The translations under genes were made by a program, and so were the position numbers. Positions 7,301 through 15,696 of a DNA stretch of 36,207 nucleotides are shown here, one piece after another. The notes under the pieces were generated by a model. It was given only the letters and a program-made list of their open reading frames with translations. It ran no database searches and was not told the DNA's origin. Within the stretch, counting starts at the first letter, position 1; the number at the start of each line of letters is the position of its first letter. This DNA is from WJKG01 sp964627305 (GTDB lineage: Bacteria; Zixibacteria; MSB-5A5; GN15; FEB-12): contig CAZVHP010000017.1 of NCBI GenBank assembly GCA_964627305.1, positions 1 through 36,207 of the forward strand. Direction: 5' to 3'.

Positions 7301-8609
7301 TACGCTGTTCCTGCAGAAGGCTGGTGGTGCGGCCACAAACTACGAGCCGCGTGAAGAGCTGCCGTACACCTTCGATGTAGTCCATGACTACATGGAGATC
7401 ACCAATCCGGCTGCCGAGAACGTACCGGGTGGTGTTGCCTTCACGGCCAACAGTGGCATTACCTGGACCTACGTGGGTCCTGATGACGCCGAGGCCGATC
7501 TATGGTACATCCCTGATGGAAGTACGGTACCCGCCAGTGAGGACTGGACCGACAGTCTGTTCATCGCTACTGTCACCTTGTCTGAAGGTGCCTACAACAC
7601 GTGGATTCCGCCGGCGAATGCTCCGAGCGACAACGTTGCCCGCATTCTGGCGGTTGACATGAACGGCGACTCTGCCCATGCGTCTCCGGTGTTCACGGTG
7701 TCCGGCATTGACATCACCTGGACCGCGGCTGATGTTCTGGTCGGCGCCGAGACAGTGATCAACTTCAACCATGTCGGTGCTGCCGGTGTGAACGGCAAGG
7801 TCTACTTCTCATGTGACGGCTTCACGTCGGATTCGACCCTGCTGACAGCCACTGCCGGTGGTGCCAATTTCACTTGGTCGGAAGCTATCCAGATAGCCGA
7901 TGCGACTCGGGTGACGCCGTGTATGACAGCTCAGATCCGTATCTGGGGTTCGACTGATGTGAAGACCTATGCGACCACTGATCCGTTCGAGTACGAAGGT
8001 TACATCGTGACCAAGCCGGATTCGTCGGATCACATTGACCTGGTTGTCGACAGCACGTTCACCGTTACGTGGACTACCGTCGGCGATGCCGAACATCAGG
8101 CCCTGAACGTTGATCTGGCTTACACCTACAACGGTGGTACCGGGTGGAACGTTATCACCACTGATATCCCGAACACGGGCAGCTACTCGTGGCCGGTGCC
8201 CAATAACTACAACATGTATTCCGATGAGGTCCAGTTCAGGGTATACAAGACTGGTGTAGCTACCAGTGCCGGTGTATCCGACACTGTGGCTGTGTCGGCC
8301 ATTAAGATCACCGCTCCTGGCAATGGTGCTACTGTTGACAAGAGTGATTTGAGTAATGCGTTCGATATCACCTGGGATATAGTTGGCGATCACCACACTA
8401 TGGGAGCGCTGTACTTCCAGTACTCCAGTGACAATGGCAGCACCTGGGCTCCTGTCGATGGCGCCGGATCGGTGAACCCGAATCTTGGTACATTCGAGTG
8501 GGATATCACAGCCATTGCCACCACTGCGACCTACAAGCTCCGTGTCCGCGAAGCGAACCGCCCGACCATCTGGTATGTGAGCGACGGTACCTTCACGGTG
8601 CAGGACTAA
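4392..8609 (+). CDS. Giant surface lipoprotein with Ig-like/FN3 repeats
   Basis: A 1405-residue protein with a lipoprotein signal peptide (cleavage before Cys27 in FTGC) and AAGGAG upstream of the ATG. In order by eye: carboxypeptidase-regulatory-like beta domains (about 49-115 and 145-215, with G-x-Y-S-F-T in the second); two SbsA/Big_5-like Ig domains (about 277-385 and 386-498, the first with a FSDAMNP motif); and a fibronectin type III domain (about 498-625, ending in VRAVNSAGAGPWS). At least four or five later modules of about 100 residues each begin with (I/V)T.P and contain (I/V)(T/K)W, resembling the fungal Kre9/KNH-type domain. The last is at about 1305-1405. No catalytic motif is visible. 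It is probably a surface-displayed adhesion or scaffold lipoprotein. It stands alone, with its own terminator. Confidence 0.8.
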   Translation: MKRNTKFLLALLFSMSALVGLGLFTGCGDDTTNVVTNPPDTPVDSVIGTIHGQVQDAWDGALMESVWVYWTHKGVRDSAMTDARGLWSTGPTLSPGNFNFTFTIGGYATALEAGTIRSLDQLTIDHSGTYTDEAVVDIVMYPMNGGLQGRLYEALPVGSPKDGDLEFKLDDPNLLGVVAGVTVTLDYSDFNIVPNKYTTTTDENGLYSFTNVPAAINSGGDMVKLTTAAFQSSGQTFGATEYDATTGLPALTSGMTVAVPNIYAPVQGEAQLDLTFAPVVLEYNFIGGDFGVTTNIVVDFSDAMNPDQTTVTFKDGPLVGGVPSGAAVAHTKTWATDYKQLTIDPVPPLTTGSTYSIKIEGKSADGRTLKDADATNDFKRNIYTQPGIELLSANFVEFGAGVNNFALDANIWLVFDMTPDTTVAGTYVRLRDVTDGNTLVEIAWTNPGDTIKINPVEDLFTNHEYKVEFKVYSSLPGDYASDAEDLAGITFETISTVAVPGQVTNFALNYLGTKKFNFNDTLVKFKWDPVDDADEYEIYAKNNKSMSNYIPVLAEVEHADHLTSQVGTVDFTNTGDYPSIAGFDIYTSDDIVTPFTNGAQVTFKVRAVNSAGAGPWSSEITVRDEVKPTPAVTVSVPDSTVDEDMYAAYVTGEGYNKYDPIKGQDISADASDSDTAYTVRVWFDEMEYLSDNVTISFIEGGGDPDYVLPAAAAEWNWQGASTRDGYAEITVPAGKMAAVDTLAITFTDNSGNDTTIYHQLLPVLTITAPTDTTSNFHKKVGVDDFTVKWTYSNHDFNDGNQLAGADSLDLLLSVDGGVTWFDTTDTYAVVSDGGGKALELATVLGASHSADTIRAAAAKLGLKKNGCDDCFIYTTESFVWGGLKWTIPAADSTAIVNDDSTYYDADGFIASTVPLTFEVIGLDSVIILINDQAATVHADTIYPTDPTVLEVIEVDFTPPQKSTGGADYTGTLFLQKAGGAATNYEPREELPYTFDVVHDYMEITNPAAENVPGGVAFTANSGITWTYVGPDDAEADLWYIPDGSTVPASEDWTDSLFIATVTLSEGAYNTWIPPANAPSDNVARILAVDMNGDSAHASPVFTVSGIDITWTAADVLVGAETVINFNHVGAAGVNGKVYFSCDGFTSDSTLLTATAGGANFTWSEAIQIADATRVTPCMTAQIRIWGSTDVKTYATTDPFEYEGYIVTKPDSSDHIDLVVDSTFTVTWTTVGDAEHQALNVDLAYTYNGGTGWNVITTDIPNTGSYSWPVPNNYNMYSDEVQFRVYKTGVATSAGVSDTVAVSAIKITAPGNGATVDKSDLSNAFDITWDIVGDHHTMGALYFQYSSDNGSTWAPVDGAGSVNPNLGTFEWDITAIATTATYKLRVREANRPTIWYVSDGTFTVQD

Positions 8610-8925
8610 TAGCCTTGCGGTGATAGTCAGTTGGTGGTTCCACCACTGATTTGACACAGATCGACAATGACAACCGGGGATCGGGAAACCGATCCCCGGT
8701 TTCTTTATGGGCACCTTTGTGCCTTGCTGGCACCTTGCGCCCCAATGTCGCGCTTTCGCCTTGTTGGCACCCTTGTGTTTTCCCGACATCTTTGGTGGGC
8801 TGCAGCACATCTGTGCAATCCGGGCAGGCGGAGTCCACAAGTCCTTGCGCGGCAATGACTGAATGCCGCATATTGAGGCGGCCGATGTGTGAAAGCACTG
8901 AACGGGCCGGATCAAAGAGGCTGAG
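8610..8925. other. 316-bp intergenic region
   Basis: It holds the strong terminator at 8673-8708. After that comes a stretch at about 8708-8780 with several GGCACC/GGTGCC-like words (GGCACCTT twice), which looks like small degenerate repeats. No gene is visible; the open frames here are short and lack start signals. Confidence 0.5.
8673..8708 (+). terminator. Rho-independent terminator
   Basis: A perfect 13-bp stem (AACCGGGGATCGG / CCGATCCCCGGTT) capped by a GAAA tetraloop at 8686-8689 and followed by TCTTTAT, 64 nt after the lipoprotein stop. Confidence 0.9.
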
Positions 8926-10638
8926 GTGAAGAAGACGCGCATTCGACAATGTGTACTCGGACTGGCAGCGGTGCTGGTGGCAGTGGCTGTTCTGTCCGGG
9001 TGTCGTGAGGCAGAACGGGTGCGCGATGAGCTGGATGCGTACCTTACTGCGGCCCATGATGTCTGGGGGTTTCGAGGGGCGGCGCTGGTGGCGCTTGACG
9101 GTCGGGTGATTCTTGCGCGTGGTTACGGCTCGGCCGACAGCGAGTTCGCTGAAGAGAATCGACCGGACACCCGGTTCTATATCGGGTCGATCACCAAGCA
9201 GTTTACCGCCGCCGCGGTGATGCTGCTGGTGGAACGGGAGCAGCTTGGTCTCGAGGACTCGGTCGGCGAGCTTCTTGAGGAGTACGCGGGGGGCCATCTT
9301 GGCGGCGTCACGGTCCATCAGTTGCTGTCGCATACATCGGGTATCGCCGACTACACAAGGATTCCGGAGGTGTTGCTGCGGCGGACGAGCGCCATGTCGC
9401 CGACGGAGCTGCTGGGGACGATCGAGAATCGTTCGCTGTTGTTTGAGCCGGGGAGTGATTTTGCGTATTCGAACACCAATTACCTGATTCTGGGACTGAT
9501 AATCGAGCGCGTGGCCGGGCAGTCGTATGAGGCGTTCCTGCACCAGCATATCTTCAACCCGCTGAAGATGAAGGATACCGGGTACGGTCGGCGCGAGATC
9601 GGTATGCCGGACCGGGCACTGGGCTACACGGTTGATTCGAGCGGTCGGCCGATGGTGGCGGCGCGGGTGGACCTTTCTGTGTTGCACACGGCCGGCGCCC
9701 TGTACTCCAGCGTGATGGATATGCATCGCTGGGACTCGGCGCTGTATGCAGAGGCGGTGCTCAGCAACGAGTCGGTCAGGCGCATGCTCACACCGGTGCT
9801 TGCGGGCTATGCCTACGGCTGGGTGGTCGATTCGTTGTATGGTCGGGTGCGCACGTATCACGGCGGCTTTCTGGATGGTTTCAACGCTACGTTTGAGCGC
9901 TGGACAGCAGACCGGCTGTGCGTCGTGGTTTTCTCCAATGAGGACAAGGCCCCGGTCAGGAAGATGGCGCGGGCGCTGGCGGCGATCGTCTTTGACCGTC
10001 CGTACGATTTCCCTATTGTTCGCACACCGGCTCCGGTCGACAGCTCGTTGTTTGCCGACTATGTTGGCGCATACGAGATGGCGCCCGATTACTACCGGGT
10101 TGTTGACCGCCGGGGTGATTCGCTGGTCACCTGGGCATCCGAGGATCCGCCGTCGGGGCTTGAACCCCTGACGACGGATACGTTCTTCACCGCCGATGAT
10201 CACACCGTGTTGATCGCTTTCGGGCGGAACAGCCGCGGAGTTGTTGACTCGATCTTTCGGATCGAGGAGCAGACGCTGTACGCCGGCGTTCGATTAGACA
10301 GCGTGCGCTCCGAGCCGTTCCTGCTGGCCGAGGATCTGATTGAGATGGACAGCACTTCGCTTGAGCGGTATGTGGGCACCTATCAGCTTCAATCGCTGCT
10401 CCCGCGGGAACGCTGGCCGGAGTTTGTCCTGAGTGTACAACGCCGCGGCGAAAGATTGTACGCCCGGACGACCGGCCTCGGCGAGGTGCGTGTATTCCCA
10501 CTGTCGGACACGCTATTTGTCCACCGCACCAAGGATTTCCGGATCGAATTCGCATTCGATTCGACCGGAAGGGCTGCCACCTGTCGGTTGACGCTCGGCG
10601 GCGCCTCAGTTGATGGCTGGCGGGTCGACTCCCGGTAG
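8926..10638 (+). CDS. Beta-lactamase-fold serine hydrolase lipoprotein
   Basis: A 570-residue class C beta-lactamase/D-peptidase family protein (Pfam Beta-lactamase superfamily). The GTG start is preceded by AGAGG. A lipoprotein signal ends at LSGC with Cys26. The serine hydrolase motifs are present: SITK at 88-91 (nucleophile Ser88, Lys91), YSN at 181-183, and HGG at 312-314 in place of the KTG-type triad. After the catalytic domain (about 35-360) come two beta-rich modules that start DYVGAYE (about 373) and RYVGTYQ (about 475). These resemble the C-terminal DUF3471-type domains of this family. It is probably a periplasmic or surface-anchored peptidase or esterase; real beta-lactamase activity is unlikely. 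Substrate is unknown. Confidence 0.85.
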   Translation: MKKTRIRQCVLGLAAVLVAVAVLSGCREAERVRDELDAYLTAAHDVWGFRGAALVALDGRVILARGYGSADSEFAEENRPDTRFYIGSITKQFTAAAVMLLVEREQLGLEDSVGELLEEYAGGHLGGVTVHQLLSHTSGIADYTRIPEVLLRRTSAMSPTELLGTIENRSLLFEPGSDFAYSNTNYLILGLIIERVAGQSYEAFLHQHIFNPLKMKDTGYGRREIGMPDRALGYTVDSSGRPMVAARVDLSVLHTAGALYSSVMDMHRWDSALYAEAVLSNESVRRMLTPVLAGYAYGWVVDSLYGRVRTYHGGFLDGFNATFERWTADRLCVVVFSNEDKAPVRKMARALAAIVFDRPYDFPIVRTPAPVDSSLFADYVGAYEMAPDYYRVVDRRGDSLVTWASEDPPSGLEPLTTDTFFTADDHTVLIAFGRNSRGVVDSIFRIEEQTLYAGVRLDSVRSEPFLLAEDLIEMDSTSLERYVGTYQLQSLLPRERWPEFVLSVQRRGERLYARTTGLGEVRVFPLSDTLFVHRTKDFRIEFAFDSTGRAATCRLTLGGASVDGWRVDSR

Positions 10639-10870
10639 GGTGTCGCGCTCGCTACAGCCTTCACACTTCGGGGGGCAGAGACAATCTGCTGTGAACCTGT
10701 AGAGAATTTGTCGGTTTGCAAAGGCGGGAAAGACACAGCACGGGCAACGGCTATCGCATGCGACTCAGTATGCCTGTTGATGTTCTGTTGTGATCCGGTT
10801 GCGTTCAGGGGGCGATTTGGTTTTATTTGGCGCATTGCAACGAAACACATGTGAGAATTAAGGAGCAGCT

Positions 10871-12688
10871 ATGGCAAGCACAGCCCCGAAGACAAAAGGC
10901 GGCCTGGCCACTCGCAGCGAGATTGAACCTAAGTACACGTGGAACCTTGCGGACCTCTATCCCTCGGACGAGTCCTGGCAGCAGGAGTTCGAGGCGGTCA
11001 AGGGCCTGATTGAGCAGGCAGGGAGGTTTGCCGGCAAGCTTGGTGATGCCGCAACCCTGTACGAATGCCTTATGACGCGCACGGAGGTAACTCGGAAGAC
11101 CAGCCTTCTGTATCTGTACGCTTTTCTTGCGAAAGAGCTGGACAACCGCGTGAGCACCTACCAGGCCATGAATGAGCAGGCGGCCATGCTCAGCTCTCAG
11201 GCAGGAGCCGCTTTTGCGTATGTCGAGCCGGAGCTGGTGAAAATCCCCGATGAGAAGCTCCGTGAGATGGCGAGCAGTTTCGAGCGGACCGATGTCTACG
11301 ATTTCTATATCGAGGATTTGATTCGCAGCAAGAGGCACATTCGCTCGACCGAGGTCGAGGAGTTGCTTGCCCAGTCGGCCCTGATGGCACGCGGTGCGAG
11401 CAGTGCGTTCAACCTGCTCAACGATGCCGATTTGAAGTACGGGACGATCAGAGATGAGAAGGGTAACGAAGTGACGCTGACCAAACAACGGTTCGCGAAG
11501 TTTCTGGAGTCCACCGACCGTCGCGTTCGCCATGATGCCTACCACCAGTTCTACCGCGCCTATCAGGATCATATCAACACGGTCGGGGCGACGCTGGGTG
11601 CCTCGGTCAACAAGGACGTGTTCTATGCCACCGCGCGCCGGTTTGACAACTGCCTGCAGGGGGCGCTTGACGGGGACAATATTCCGCGGGCGGTCTATGA
11701 TTCGCTGATCGAGACCACCGAGGCCGATTTGTCTGCGCTGCACCGGTACACGCAGGTACGTAAACGGGTGCTGAAGCTCGATGAAATCCGCGCCTGGGAT
11801 ATGGTGTGCCCGCTGTTTCCGGAGGCAGACTACGAGGTGGCGTATGACGAGGCAGTCAGGACGATAATGACGGCCCTGAAGCCAATGGGGGAGGACTATT
11901 GCCGTCAGCTTGCCGACGGGTTCGGGAGTCGCTGGGTGGACGTGTTCGAGACCGAGGGGAAGGGTTCGGGGGCGTTTTCGACCGGGGCCTACGGAGTGCA
12001 TCCGTATGTGCTGATGAACTACAACGATACGGTGGATAACATGTTCACGCTGGCCCATGAGATGGGTCACGCCATGCACAGCCACCTGTCCTCGCAGAAG
12101 CAGCCATACCCGAAGGCGCATTACTCGATCTTCGTGGCGGAGGTGGCCTCGACGCTGAACGAGGGACTGCTGATGCAGCATCTGCTCAAGCAGGCAAGTG
12201 ATGACAAGACGAGGCTGTATCTTTTGAACCGATGGATCGACAATACGTGGGGGACTTTCTTCTATCAGACGCTGCTGGCGCATTTTGAGCTGGCTATCCA
12301 CGAAATGGTGGAAGGTGGGCAGGCTCTCTCGCCGGAGATACTGAACAAGCTCTACGGCGAGCTGGTACACAAATACTACGGGTCGGAGTTCGCCATAGAT
12401 GATTACTCGTACATCAAGTGGGGGCGGATTCCGCATTTTTACTCGGCGTTCTATGTATACCAGTACGCGACATCATATGCGGCTTCGCAGGCAATCCTGC
12501 AGAAGTTCCTGGATGGTGAGCCGGGGATTGTGGATCGGTACCTTGAGCTGATTTCTTCGGGCGGCAACGATTACCCGATCAATCAGTTGAAGAAGTGCGG
12601 GGTAGATATGACTACTGGTGAGGCGGTCAAGGCGACTTTGGCGCTATTCGCCGAACAGGTACAGCAGATGGATGAGTTGACACGGTAG
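10871..12688 (+). CDS. pepF: Oligoendopeptidase F
   Basis: A 605-residue M3B-family zinc metallopeptidase that cuts short peptides in the cytoplasm. The ATG follows AAGGAG. The zinc-binding HEMGH is at 396-400 (ligands His396 and His400, catalytic Glu397). The third ligand, Glu424, sits in the FVAEVAST motif. The N-terminal PepF helical domain and the C-terminal GGNDYPINQLKKCGVDM region are both present, and the length is normal. No signal peptide is visible. The next gene starts 5 nt after the stop and is probably co-transcribed, though with no obvious functional link. Confidence 0.93.
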   Translation: MASTAPKTKGGLATRSEIEPKYTWNLADLYPSDESWQQEFEAVKGLIEQAGRFAGKLGDAATLYECLMTRTEVTRKTSLLYLYAFLAKELDNRVSTYQAMNEQAAMLSSQAGAAFAYVEPELVKIPDEKLREMASSFERTDVYDFYIEDLIRSKRHIRSTEVEELLAQSALMARGASSAFNLLNDADLKYGTIRDEKGNEVTLTKQRFAKFLESTDRRVRHDAYHQFYRAYQDHINTVGATLGASVNKDVFYATARRFDNCLQGALDGDNIPRAVYDSLIETTEADLSALHRYTQVRKRVLKLDEIRAWDMVCPLFPEADYEVAYDEAVRTIMTALKPMGEDYCRQLADGFGSRWVDVFETEGKGSGAFSTGAYGVHPYVLMNYNDTVDNMFTLAHEMGHAMHSHLSSQKQPYPKAHYSIFVAEVASTLNEGLLMQHLLKQASDDKTRLYLLNRWIDNTWGTFFYQTLLAHFELAIHEMVEGGQALSPEILNKLYGELVHKYYGSEFAIDDYSYIKWGRIPHFYSAFYVYQYATSYAASQAILQKFLDGEPGIVDRYLELISSGGNDYPINQLKKCGVDMTTGEAVKATLALFAEQVQQMDELTR

Positions 12689-12692
12689 GGGG

Positions 12693-14357
12693 GTGGATTT
12701 GCCGACAGAAAGGGGCGTATCGCGAAATCGCTGGTGGGTGTGGCTGGTTATGGCCGGCTATGCGGTATACGGTGCGGTATACATCTGGCAAACGAGTGTG
12801 GTTGTCGGTGGTGAGCGGTACTTTCTGCTGCTTGATGATGCCATGATCTCTATGCGGTACGCCCACAACCTGGTACGTGGACACGGCCTGGTGTATAACC
12901 CCGGAGGGGAACCGGTTGAAGGGTACACGAATCTGGCGTGGGTGCTGTACATGGCCCTGCTGCATCTGTTGCCGTTGGCGGTGTCAAAGCTGTCGGTGCT
13001 GGTTCAGGTTTCGGGAGGGGTGCTGATGATGGCCAATCTGTATGTCACGGCCCGTCTGGCCGATGAGGCATGTGATTATCAGACGCCGGTGACGATTGGG
13101 GCGGTTTTGCTGACAGCGCTGTACCTGCCACTGAATACATGGGCGTTGCAGGGCATGGAGGTGAGTCTGCTGGCGCTGGTAGTGACGTTGTCGGCGGTAC
13201 TGCTTGTTCGAGTTCGGCGACGTCAGACGAACCTGCGGTGGCCGCTGCTGTTGCTGGCCGGATCGACCTTAGTGCGTTTGGACATGGTGGTTCCAACTCT
13301 GGCGGCAATGGCTTTTCTCGTTTGGGACCAGCGGGACCGGCGTTCCGAAGTGCTGTTGTGGGGGTTTGGGCTGCTCGTGTTGTTTCTTGGCGTCCAGACT
13401 GTTTTCCGAGTGGCGTACTATGGGGACTGGCTGCCAAATACATACTACCTGAAAATGACGGGGTACCCGGTGGGGCAGCGGATTGAGCGGGGTGCACAGG
13501 TTCTTGTCGCGATGATTGGTCAGGCGTGGGTGATCCCGTTTCTATTGCCGTTGGCCTGGCTGCTATACGAGCGTTCAAAAGTTAACCTGTTGTTACTGTG
13601 GCTATTTGCCTCGCAGTGTGCGTACAGCGTCTACGTCGGCGGCGATGTCTGGGAGTGGTATGGTGGGGCCAATCGGTTTGTGAGTCTGGCAATGCCGGTG
13701 TTCATGATTTCCGTCTCGTACGCGCTGTGGCGGTTTCTGGGCAGGACGGGTGGCAGGCGTCGTCGCTTGTGGTTCGGGGTGGCTATGGCAGTGCTGGTGA
13801 TAGCATTCAATTCACGTGGCGACCTTTCGGGAATCAGTCGCGTGGGACTGCTTGAGCCTCCCGTGCACCGGGTGGACAACGAGAACATGGTGCGCCGGGC
13901 GCAACTCACTGAGAGATTGACCGAACCGAAGGCCAGTATCGCGGTGACCTGGGCCGGGATCGTACCTTACCTGACGGATCGCCCGGTGGTTGACCTTCTG
14001 GGGAAGAACGACCGGGTGATAGCGCGTGGCCCGGCTGCGCGGGATATGCGTACGGGGGAGTTGGCGGAGTTCCTGCCGGGGCATACCAAGTGGGATTACT
14101 CGTATTCACTCGGGAGGCTGAAACCCGATGTGGTTGTGCAGGGGTGGCCGGCGGCCGGATCAGGGGAGCCATGGTTGTCGAGTGAGTATCACCGGGTACC
14201 CGTAGAGCGGTTCCTGCTGCATTTCCGACGGAATTCGCCGCATGTGAAGTGGGAGTACTTCCGGCCCGCCGAAGGGTCACAGGGCAGCCTCCCATCGGAG
14301 GCTGCCTTATCAGCGGCAGGTCTGTCTATGGGGTCAAATCGGCGCGTCGGATTTTGA
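12693..14357 (+). CDS. GT-C type membrane glycosyltransferase-like protein
   Basis: A 554-residue polytopic membrane protein. The GTG at 12693 follows a G-run right after the pepF stop; TTG at 12699 is an alternative. After a first membrane segment (about 14-38) comes the family signature: DDAMISMRYAHNL (Asp48-Asp49), then GHGLVYNPG, then VEGYTN. This motif is shared with AftB-like arabinofuranosyltransferases and many bacterial GT-C proteins, where the acidic pair lies in the first periplasmic loop. Several hydrophobic segments follow, up to about residue 375, then a soluble C-terminal part with a YLTDRPVVDLLG motif. It probably uses a polyprenyl-phosphate sugar to modify a surface glycan. 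The 3' end overlaps the convergent DUF4340 gene by 32 nt, and a hairpin lies inside the last codons. Confidence 0.75.
   Translation: MDLPTERGVSRNRWWVWLVMAGYAVYGAVYIWQTSVVVGGERYFLLLDDAMISMRYAHNLVRGHGLVYNPGGEPVEGYTNLAWVLYMALLHLLPLAVSKLSVLVQVSGGVLMMANLYVTARLADEACDYQTPVTIGAVLLTALYLPLNTWALQGMEVSLLALVVTLSAVLLVRVRRRQTNLRWPLLLLAGSTLVRLDMVVPTLAAMAFLVWDQRDRRSEVLLWGFGLLVLFLGVQTVFRVAYYGDWLPNTYYLKMTGYPVGQRIERGAQVLVAMIGQAWVIPFLLPLAWLLYERSKVNLLLLWLFASQCAYSVYVGGDVWEWYGGANRFVSLAMPVFMISVSYALWRFLGRTGGRRRRLWFGVAMAVLVIAFNSRGDLSGISRVGLLEPPVHRVDNENMVRRAQLTERLTEPKASIAVTWAGIVPYLTDRPVVDLLGKNDRVIARGPAARDMRTGELAEFLPGHTKWDYSYSLGRLKPDVVVQGWPAAGSGEPWLSSEYHRVPVERFLLHFRRNSPHVKWEYFRPAEGSQGSLPSEAALSAAGLSMGSNRRVGF
14283..14310. 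terminator. Hairpin between convergent genes
   Basis: A perfect 10-bp stem (GGCAGCCTCC / GGAGGCTGCC) with a 4-nt loop. It lies 19 nt beyond the DUF4340 stop on the - strand and inside the last codons of the + strand gene. TTAT follows on the + strand, and no T-run follows on the - strand. It probably serves the - strand operon, and possibly both directions. Confidence 0.6.
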
Positions 14358-15675
14358 GTTTGCGGAAGCTGTCCTCGGAGATGACATAGTACCAGTCAGC
14401 AAAGCGCTCGTTGAGTTCACGGCTGATGCGCTCGCCGCGTTCGACCTGTGCCTGCCAGACCTGATATTCCTTGTGGCGGGCGGAGTTAGTGGAGTCTTGT
14501 GCGGTCCAGAGGCTGTCGGGTTTGGACTGGAACTCCCGATCGGTCGGTTGTGGCGGCTCCGGGGGCAACTCGTTCTTGTCGAAGCGGGTAGTTACGAACA
14601 GGTAGCGAGCTGCGACATTCTGAGTGCTCTGCCCCTCAGGGTCTTCAGCGCCAAGTCCCGCACTGATCTCCAGTCCGGTGCCGTAGACTACCTCACCGAA
14701 GCGGAGAGTGTAGTAGACTTTGTCGGTGGTCCGGACCACCATTTCGCCTTCGTTTGACACCAGATGTCCGTCGGCACCGATGAAGAACCCCTTATCGCGC
14801 AGAGAGAAGACCGTATTGCGGTCGATTTCGCCGCCCTCGGCATCGGCCTTCAGGCTGGCGGACAGCCCTGCCGGCTTGGGGCGGACTCCGACGATAGTGA
14901 GCGTGTCGAGAGTGGCCAGCATCTCGGCGACGATAACGGAATCAGGTTCGGCTTTGGTGCCGACGATACGCCAGCCATCGTCGCCTTTGGTGAGCGTAGT
15001 CTTTTCCAGTTGCTGCACCGAGCGGGTGCGTTCATCGACGCGGTAGTTGTCGATAGCGACCTGGTCGATCTTGCGCCTGACGACCTGGAGGAGGTCGGTA
15101 TCGATCCAGTCGGCAAATCGAGTTGAAAGATCCACATCAACGCGCGAGGCGTAGATACGGTTGCTTCCCGGCACCCGGACGTAGCGGAAGCCGGGACGTC
15201 CTTCGACCGGATAACCGATGATCAGATCGGCGAGGGTCTGTTCGTTTTTCTTGAGGGTGACACGGGTACCGCGACCGGTCAGACCGGCGGTTTCATCGAG
15301 CGGGTCCAGTACGCCGGTGAGGAGTTGGTCGGAGATGGTGTTGGATCGGAAGTCGTCCTTTTTCAGGTCGATCACCCCTGCTGCTGTCTTTGCGAGGCGG
15401 TCGGCGGCATCGGCCGGGTAGTTATGGTGAGAGGGGATAGTCCAGCGGCCGTTGGCGAAAGTCACCCGGAACGGTCGGGCCTGGCCGCGCTCGGGGTCGA
15501 ATTCGATAACCTCGAGGGTGGTGGCATCGTTGGGATTGGTGAATTCGGGGAAGAACGGCTCGCCCTGGTCGAGGAAGGCATCGGGAGTGATTCGGCGAGG
15601 CGCCATGAGCACGGCCAGGATTACGAGGATCGCCGCGATAGTCACAAACCAGACGGTTGTTTTCATTTCCTGCAT
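14326..15675 (-). CDS. DUF4340 protein of a Gld-type ABC system
   Basis: A 449-residue protein with an N-terminal membrane anchor (about residues 6-25) and a long extracytoplasmic part. The ATG follows AAGGAG with 10-nt spacing. The body has the repeated DUF4340 pattern: a VEVIEFD-type strand, then W.I.......AD...., then a segment on whether a residue pairs with the substrate; motifs such as DLIIG, FRYVRVPGSNRIY and FADWIDTDLL occur at about residues 155-200. DUF4340 proteins regularly accompany GldA/F/G-like ABC transporters, and this one is the last gene of such an operon. The role is probably accessory or structural, but the substrate is unknown. Its 3' end overlaps the convergent glycosyltransferase gene by 32 nt. 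Confidence 0.85.
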   Translation of the reverse strand: MQEMKTTVWFVTIAAILVILAVLMAPRRITPDAFLDQGEPFFPEFTNPNDATTLEVIEFDPERGQARPFRVTFANGRWTIPSHHNYPADAADRLAKTAAGVIDLKKDDFRSNTISDQLLTGVLDPLDETAGLTGRGTRVTLKKNEQTLADLIIGYPVEGRPGFRYVRVPGSNRIYASRVDVDLSTRFADWIDTDLLQVVRRKIDQVAIDNYRVDERTRSVQQLEKTTLTKGDDGWRIVGTKAEPDSVIVAEMLATLDTLTIVGVRPKPAGLSASLKADAEGGEIDRNTVFSLRDKGFFIGADGHLVSNEGEMVVRTTDKVYYTLRFGEVVYGTGLEISAGLGAEDPEGQSTQNVAARYLFVTTRFDKNELPPEPPQPTDREFQSKPDSLWTAQDSTNSARHKEYQVWQAQVERGERISRELNERFADWYYVISEDSFRKLKIRRADLTP

Positions 15676-15696
15676 AATGCCATACTCCTTAGTCAG

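Noticed and set aside
8708..8790. Possible CRISPR-like or tandem array of GGCACC words
   Set aside because: The words are short and irregularly spaced with no constant spacer length.
8593..10203. 536-codon antisense open frame
   Set aside because: It covers a strong + strand terminator and the clear serine hydrolase gene; no start signal or motifs.
10823..12436. 537-codon antisense open frame opposite pepF
   Set aside because: pepF has all family motifs; the antisense product is a His/Arg/Leu-rich shadow.
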